NCBI GenBank assembly: GCA_037953625.1
Contig: CM075655.1
Span: forward strand, 26,740,001 to 26,804,000
Source: Crotalaria pallida
Lineage: Eukaryota; Streptophyta; Magnoliopsida; Fabales; Fabaceae
DNA length: 64,000 nt
Reading direction: 5' to 3'
The stretch's first letter is position 1, and every line of letters starts with the position of its first letter. Of the stretch, positions 59,567 through 64,000 are shown one piece after another. The notes beneath the pieces are model-generated. The model saw nothing but the letters and a program-made list of their open reading frames with translations. It did not search any database and was not told where the DNA came from. The position numbers and the translations under genes are program-made.

Positions 59567-60037
59567 CTAGGGATCATCGTCCCTCCAGTCACTCCCAGTA
59601 GAATGCACGACAGGCTCGCTCCCACTCTCGTCCTCCACCTGATCCTCCTCGATCTCATCCGAGGGAGAGTGTACCCTACCACTGGGTACCGGGTCAGGTG
59701 ATGGTGAAACCCTGACGAGGCTCCTCAGATAAGAAGGGGGAGTCTCCTCGCGGACAACTCTCGAAGTAAAAGGGTGAGAGCGGGTAGGTCGAAAATGAAA
59801 ACTATGGTAAGAGCGAGCTGGTCGCGTGGGAGGTGGTCCATGATAAGTATAAAACGGGGGTACATGCATAGTGTATATAATGAGAATCCTAAACCTACGA
59901 GGACGGAATCGCATCAGCGGATTAGGGTGGTAGAATGTGAACTCTACCTCCCCCTCATACACCGCGCGATGGTCCTCATAGATCCATACGCCACTAGGAA
60001 GTGGCCGGATCTCGATGCAAGCAATGTAACGAGACAT
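59567..60037 (-). CDS. LTR-embedded protein, B family (B- copy, intact)
   Basis: ATG at 60037, three bases after CCCTTGTAG|GTG. About 156 residues: N-terminal domain with CIEIRPLPSGVWIYEDHR, AVYEGEVEFTFYHPNP, MRFRPRRFRI and IYTMHVPPFY; linker HGPPPTRPARS and SHPFTSR; tail with PSDEIEED..EDES and the end GSDWRDDDP. The intact state together with mostly synonymous differences from B+ is the best evidence that this is a real protein. Its position (after the putative intron, before the primer site in a 5' LTR) makes it the first frame of a full-length transcript. Function unknown. Confidence 0.65.
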   Translation of the reverse strand: MSRYIACIEIRPLPSGVWIYEDHRAVYEGEVEFTFYHPNPLMRFRPRRFRILIIYTMHVPPFYTYHGPPPTRPARSYHSFHFRPTRSHPFTSRVVREETPPSYLRSLVRVSPSPDPVPSGRVHSPSDEIEEDQVEDESGSEPVVHSTGSDWRDDDP

Positions 60038-60289
60038 CACCTACAAGGGCATAGGGGTAAGCAATTCTACTCGCATAATCAATAGAGAATAAATCATGCA
60101 ACATATGAAAGATAATAATGCATCAATTAATAACAATCACAATTAGCATCTAGCAAGTATCAGATGCACATAGGATGCTCACACTTAATTCAGGTATATC
60201 AATTGCATTAAGTGAATGACATGATGCATGATTTTAACTCTCAACTTATCTCCACATTTTCTAAGTTACTCTCTGACGTCCATCCCTGA

Positions 60290-60545
60290 CAACCCAGCAC
60301 TCCACAGTGCGTTGTATTCCTAGGTATACAACAATTCGTACATTCACCTAGAATGTACACGTCAAGCTTGGTATCCATGCCACCCGAGCATATCCCGTCA
60401 TCCAAACGGATCGTCATCCAAACGATATATCCATATCGGCACCCACAAAGCCGACCACGTCATCGACGTGTCATCAAGCAAGCGTATTGGCACTCCCAGA
60501 GGCCCTCCACATGTTTATCGAAACATGAATACGTCCTACCATCCA
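60290..60545 (-). repeat. Hairpin array in putative intron of B- LTR
   Basis: Successive short stems with different arms, for example CATGTTT-ATCG-AAACATG, ACGTC-AT-GACGT, TCGGC-ACCCACAAA-GCCGA and TGG-TATCCATG-CCA, often with ATCC or ATCG in or near the loop. It is placed like the arrays of families C, E and G. Confidence 0.5.
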
Positions 60546-60754
60546 AACTCCAGAATGAATGCATTTTAGACTTAGGGGAAATTGATTAATACTTTACTTG
60601 CCACCTAGGCTTAATTTTCAAAATGGATCATCACCGAACGATCTATTTGTATTTATCAATTTCTCTAAGTCTTTGATCCCTTGAATTATCCTTAATAATT
60701 CCTTAATTAATTAAGTTAGAATTGAAAATGATGTTTTCAGATTCTGGGCATTTT

Positions 60755-61078
60755 ACTCGAGTAAAGTTCAAAATGCTCGAGTGTTCTGGAGATTTTCCAG
60801 ATTACTCGAGTGTTCTTAAGCTTACTCGAGTGTTCATGTCTTTCTGAGGATTTGGGTTTGAATTTCAACAATTTACTCGAGTAGTTCATGAGATACTCGA
60901 GTGTTCTTGGACTTTTCCAGAATACTCGAGTGACTTTGAATGACTCGAGTGTTTGACCTATAACAATTCTCAGTTCATGCCCGATACTCGAGTACCAGAC
61001 AAAATACTCGAGTGTTCTTATGACATTTACTTTATTTTGAACACGATTTACTCGAGTACTTTGCCATTTACTCGAGTG
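60755..61078. repeat. Twelve CTCGAG palindromes in 324 bp (B- LTR)
   Basis: Eleven of the twelve read ACTCGAGT and one GCTCGAGT; several are followed by GTTCT. They lie in the first half of the putative intron. Confidence 0.85.
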
Positions 61079-61971
61079 TTTCGCAGCTGACAGTATTGAA
61101 AACTGGTTTTAACATGCCATTTTCATTTCTACTCAATTTAAGTCCATTTCAGGGATCCACAGAGTTAACATATCATTAATCAAACATGTTACAACACTTA
61201 TTTCAATTCAAAACACAGAATTGACAGAGAAATCATTGATTATGCATAAAAAGGCATTTTAACAACTCAATACCTCAAATCACACAATAAGCATAATATT
61301 CATGAAACAAAGCTCATTTAAGTTCACATGCATGATAACAAACTTGCTCAATACGGATTTAGAGCATGGATTGGTCTCCAAACCAAAGTTCCTATAGAAT
61401 CTAAGCCCTTAGAGCCTCTTGGTGGCTCTCTAACACATTTAATGGATTTCAAACTCTATCTAGTGAATATAATTACTTCCCCTTACCTCTCAGATGTGAA
61501 TCAACAGAAAGAAATCCAAAGAAAGCTCTCCAAACCCAGAAATCCACTTGAACTTCTCATGCATGACAGTTTTGAGTACCATACCAAAATGGAATTGGTT
61601 CGTACATGAAACAGAGAATTAGATTGGGGAAAATTAGATTTCTAAGCTCTATGCAACATCATCTAACTAAAGGAATTGAGTTTGAGACTCAAGAACTCAA
61701 GAGCTTACCAGAATCGATGATCACAGTGAGCTCCAGACACCAACTCAAGCAAGAACAGCTCCACTTCAAGACTTCGATTCTCTCAATCCACACACTCAAA
61801 CCTCACAATTTTGGTGTCTATACAAAGCTCGTGATGTGAGCTTTGTATTGGTGTATAGATTATCACTCAACTCAGCTCACAGAGGAAGAATCGAAGAACA
61901 CAATTCGAAAACCCTAACTCTTCTAATCTTCAACAAGTTAATCAAAATTCTCGACCAAGGGACAATGATGC

Positions 61972-61981
61972 GTTTAAATAG
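61972..61981 (-). promoter_or_regulatory. TATA-like box of B- LTR
   Basis: The minus strand reads CCTATTTAAACG, 426 bp into the LTR, with two ACTCGAGT copies about 135-165 bp upstream. It matches B+ 22498-22506. Confidence 0.5.
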
Positions 61982-62402
61982 GCCAATGGAAAGCTCATGC
62001 GGGGCGACACGACGCCTATAGCGTTGGCATGGTGGTGATTTCGTGTCACCATCACGAAATCGTTGGCTGTGACTCACCAAACGCACTAACTCGTGCAGTT
62101 TGACCCAGAATACTCGAGTATTCCAGAAAATACTCGAGTGTTTTACCCAGATTTTGAAAAATAATTATTTTATTTACTTTCCCTCCAAAACCTTTCTTAT
62201 AATTGCTTCTAGGTCCCAACCCAGGGACTAATATGCAAAATATACATTTTAGGCATTTAAATTATTTATTAAATAATTTCTCACATGCAAGCTAATTACA
62301 TACACACATATTTTAATCAAGGATTAATTTGAAAACTATTAATTATAATTAAATTATAATTAACATTTCATTAATCGGGGATTAAAATTTTGGGGTGTTA
62401 CA

Positions 62403-62441
62403 CTACTCCCCCACTTACAAGGAATTTCGTCCCCGAAATTC
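62403..62441 (-). promoter_or_regulatory. Stem-loop plus polypurine tract of B-
   Basis: Arms GAATTTCG/CGAAATTC (62441-62434 with 62429-62422, loop GGGA) precede TAAGTGGGGGAGTAG (62417-62403), which abuts the 3' LTR. Confidence 0.75.
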
Positions 62442-62444
62442 AAC

Positions 62445-64000
62445 TCATACAAACAAGTCAGGATAATCCTGACGCATCTTATCCTCTAATTCCCAAGATG
62501 CTTCTATTACATCTCCACAAACCCAGACAATTTTGACCAGATGAATATCCTTCCCTCTCAGCTGCTTGATTCTTCGATCTTCGATGCGAACTGGCACAAC
62601 TTTGAAGGTTAGGTTCTTATGAACTCCTAAGTTATCCGGTTGGATTCTAAGGACAATGGTGGGGTCATGGACATATTTCTTCAACTGAGGCACATGGAAC
62701 ACATTGTGGAGGTTAGCTAATGATGGAGGCAGGGCTAACTGATAAGCTACTGGGCCGATTCTTTTGAGAATTTGGTAGGGACCAATGAACTTAGGTGATA
62801 ATTTCTGGGTTTTCAAGGCTCTACTAACACCTTTGGTTGGTACAATCCTAATGAACACATGGTCTCCTTTGACAAACTCTAAAGGTTTCCTTCTCCTATC
62901 AGCATAGCTTTTCTGCCTACTCTGAGCCGTCTTCATCTTTGCTTGAATCATCTTGATCTGCTCCGTGGTCTCTTGCACAAAATCTGGCCCAACCACAGAA
63001 TTCTCCCCCACTTGAAACCAGCATAACGGCGTCTGACATTTCCTTCCATACAGAGCTTCAAATGGTGCTATTCCAATGCTCGTGTGGTAACTATTGTTGT
63101 AAGTGAATTCCACGAGCGGCAACATTTGTTCCCAATTCCCTTGTTCTTCCAGTGCACAAGCTCGCAGAATATCTTCCAATGACTGAATAGTCCTCTCTGT
63201 TTGACCATCAGTCTGAGGGTGATATGCAGAACTTTGCTTCAATCTTGAACCCAAGGCTCTATGCAGATCTTCCCAAAACTTTGATGTAAACCTCGGATCG
63301 CGATCAGACACAATGCTTGATGGTACTCTGTGCAGACGAACAACTTCCTTGATGTACAACTGAGTGAGCTTTTCCAATGAGTAGCGCATATTCACGGGAA
63401 TGAAATGCGCTGACTTGGTCAATCGATCCACGATCACCCAGATTGCATCATGACTAGTAGACGTCCTTGGCAGTCCCGACACGAAATCCATCGAGATGCT
63501 ATCCCACTTCCATACGGGAACTTCTAAAGAAAGCAACTCTCCTCCTGGCCTTTGGTGTTCTACCTTCACCTTTTGACACACCAAACAGCACGCCACATAC
63601 TCAGCTACATCCTTCTTCAGCCCCGGCCACCAAAATAATTTCTTTAAGTCCTGGTACATTTTAGTAGCTCCCGGATGCATGCTCATCTTACTCTTATGCG
63701 CTTCATCCAAAATCATCCTTCTTACTTCCAAATCATCAGGCACACAAATCCTCGTTTTAAAGCGAAGGATTTCATCCTTCCCTTCTTGAAATTCCAACTC
63801 CTTACCTTCTTGCATCAACTTCCTCTTTTCCATGAGTTTCCCATCCTTGTGTTGCAATTCTCGAATCCTTTGCAGGAATTCGTTAGCAACCTGTAGCATC
63901 CCCAACTTGATACTCGTCGGCTCCACTTGCATCGTCAAACTTAAATCCCGAAACTCCTCTATCAGTGCAGCTTCTCTAACCATCATTGCACTGATATGCA
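62445..64000 (-). CDS. Pol of B-: end of RNase H, integrase and chromodomain-like tail (partial)
   Basis: The frame is open from the window edge to the stop at 62445, at least 513 codons from the first Met at 63986. The zinc-binding region HKSKMSMHPG..CCLVCQK (about residues 110-165 of the part seen), the integrase core with SMDFVSGLPR, SDRDPRFTS and GQTERTIQSLED (all DDE acidic residues present), the GPYQILKR region and the chromodomain-like tail CGDVIEASWELEDKMRQDYP are all visible. The integrase joins element DNA to the host; the tail probably aims it at chromatin. Gag, protease and RT are outside the window. It is the only pol segment here with no damage. Confidence 0.9.
   Translation of the reverse strand, partial: HISAMMVREAALIEEFRDLSLTMQVEPTSIKLGMLQVANEFLQRIRELQHKDGKLMEKRKLMQEGKELEFQEGKDEILRFKTRICVPDDLEVRRMILDEAHKSKMSMHPGATKMYQDLKKLFWWPGLKKDVAEYVACCLVCQKVKVEHQRPGGELLSLEVPVWKWDSISMDFVSGLPRTSTSHDAIWVIVDRLTKSAHFIPVNMRYSLEKLTQLYIKEVVRLHRVPSSIVSDRDPRFTSKFWEDLHRALGSRLKQSSAYHPQTDGQTERTIQSLEDILRACALEEQGNWEQMLPLVEFTYNNSYHTSIGIAPFEALYGRKCQTPLCWFQVGENSVVGPDFVQETTEQIKMIQAKMKTAQSRQKSYADRRRKPLEFVKGDHVFIRIVPTKGVSRALKTQKLSPKFIGPYQILKRIGPVAYQLALPPSLANLHNVFHVPQLKKYVHDPTIVLRIQPDNLGVHKNLTFKVVPVRIEDRRIKQLRGKDIHLVKIVWVCGDVIEASWELEDKMRQDYPDLFV

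Larger units (their letters stand above)
60041..61486 (-). other. Putative intron in B- LTR
   Basis: Donor CATCTGAGAG|GTAAGGGG (GT at 61486-61485) and acceptor ATGCCCTTGTAG|GTGATG (AG at 60042-60041) bound 1446 bp. B+ carries the same donor (22991) and the same acceptor (13930) in separate LTR remnants. The exon bases next to both sites are better conserved than the intron. Confidence 0.5.
57726..62402 (-). repeat. 3' LTR of B- (about 3.55 kb without insert H)
   Basis: TGTAACACCCCAAAATTTTA at 62402 and CCGGAAGGGTGTCACA at 57726 (minus strand). Order: TAATCC..GATTAA palindromes, two ACTCGAGT (62139-62112), TATA-like box (61981-61972), donor-like site (61486), twelve CTCGAG (61078-60755), hairpin array (60545-60290), acceptor-like site (60042), LTR protein, U5. 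Solo LTR H interrupts it near the end. Confidence 0.88.
57726..64000 (-). mobile_element. Chromovirus B- (Ty3/gypsy, B family), 3' half in window
   Basis: Minus-strand element: integrase (running in from beyond 64000 down to 62445), stem-loop and polypurine tract, 3' LTR 62402-57726. GTCTT (57721-57725) is the expected target duplication at the LTR F site. The frame shown is free of stops, unlike B+ and E, so this may be the youngest coding element here. Confidence 0.88.

Noticed and set aside
1..64000. tRNA or rRNA genes
   Set aside because: The only tRNA-like sequences are the 12-base primer-binding sites; no cloverleaf or rRNA sequence was seen.

Overview
The window looks like a repeat-dominated stretch of a flowering-plant nuclear genome, probably a eudicot. 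I see no intact host gene. Almost every base belongs to nested LTR retrotransposons with unusually long LTRs (about 2.5-6 kb) that begin TGTAACACCC or TGTAAGACCC. The primer-binding sites that can be seen match the 3' end of initiator Met-tRNA. The coding elements are Ty3/gypsy chromoviruses, most like the Tekay/Del lineage. The only host-derived piece I recognise is one exon, with splice sites, of a receptor-like-kinase ectodomain carried inside a CACTA-like insertion.

Layout, left to right. (1) 1-11476: minus-strand non-coding large retrotransposon derivative, LARD copy A1, with a family-C solo LTR (1601-4144) in its interior; A1 itself sits in a second family-C LTR (11477-12954). (2) 12955-13819: remnant of another LTR. 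(3) 13820-23289: plus-strand chromovirus B+ with a decayed gag-pol (15407-22019), split by the CACTA-like insertion (19449-21731) and cut in its 3' LTR by element E. (4) 23290-56631: minus-strand chromovirus E. It carries a solo LTR G in its integrase end (26853-30471), and in its 5' LTR a LARD solo LTR A3 (34669-40643), a complete LARD A2 (41450-54419) and the start of a LARD-like LTR F (56632 on). (5) 57726-64000: minus-strand chromovirus B-, inserted in F, with an open integrase frame and a 1.1-kb solo LTR H in its 3' LTR. Matching target-site duplications support the insertions of C1, G, A3, A2 and H, plus a 3-bp one for the CACTA-like insertion.

The most interesting signal lies inside the LTRs. 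Five families (A, B, C, E, G) share one layout: a TATA-like box, a leader, a GTAAGG/GTAGGT donor-like site, 1.3-4 kb filled with tandem repeats or hairpins, an acceptor-like AG, and then a short reading frame starting at or within a few bases of that AG. In B, E and G this frame encodes one protein family of about 160 aa; in the LARDs it encodes a different small protein starting MDNIARF/MENIARF. Codon comparison shows mostly synonymous change in both. The LARD LTRs also contain helices with compensatory changes between copies, and B and E carry clusters of the palindrome ACTCGAGT both upstream of the TATA box and inside the putative intron. Together this suggests that each LTR is a self-contained spliced transcription unit with conserved RNA structure. 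That reading is inference from sequence comparison within this window.
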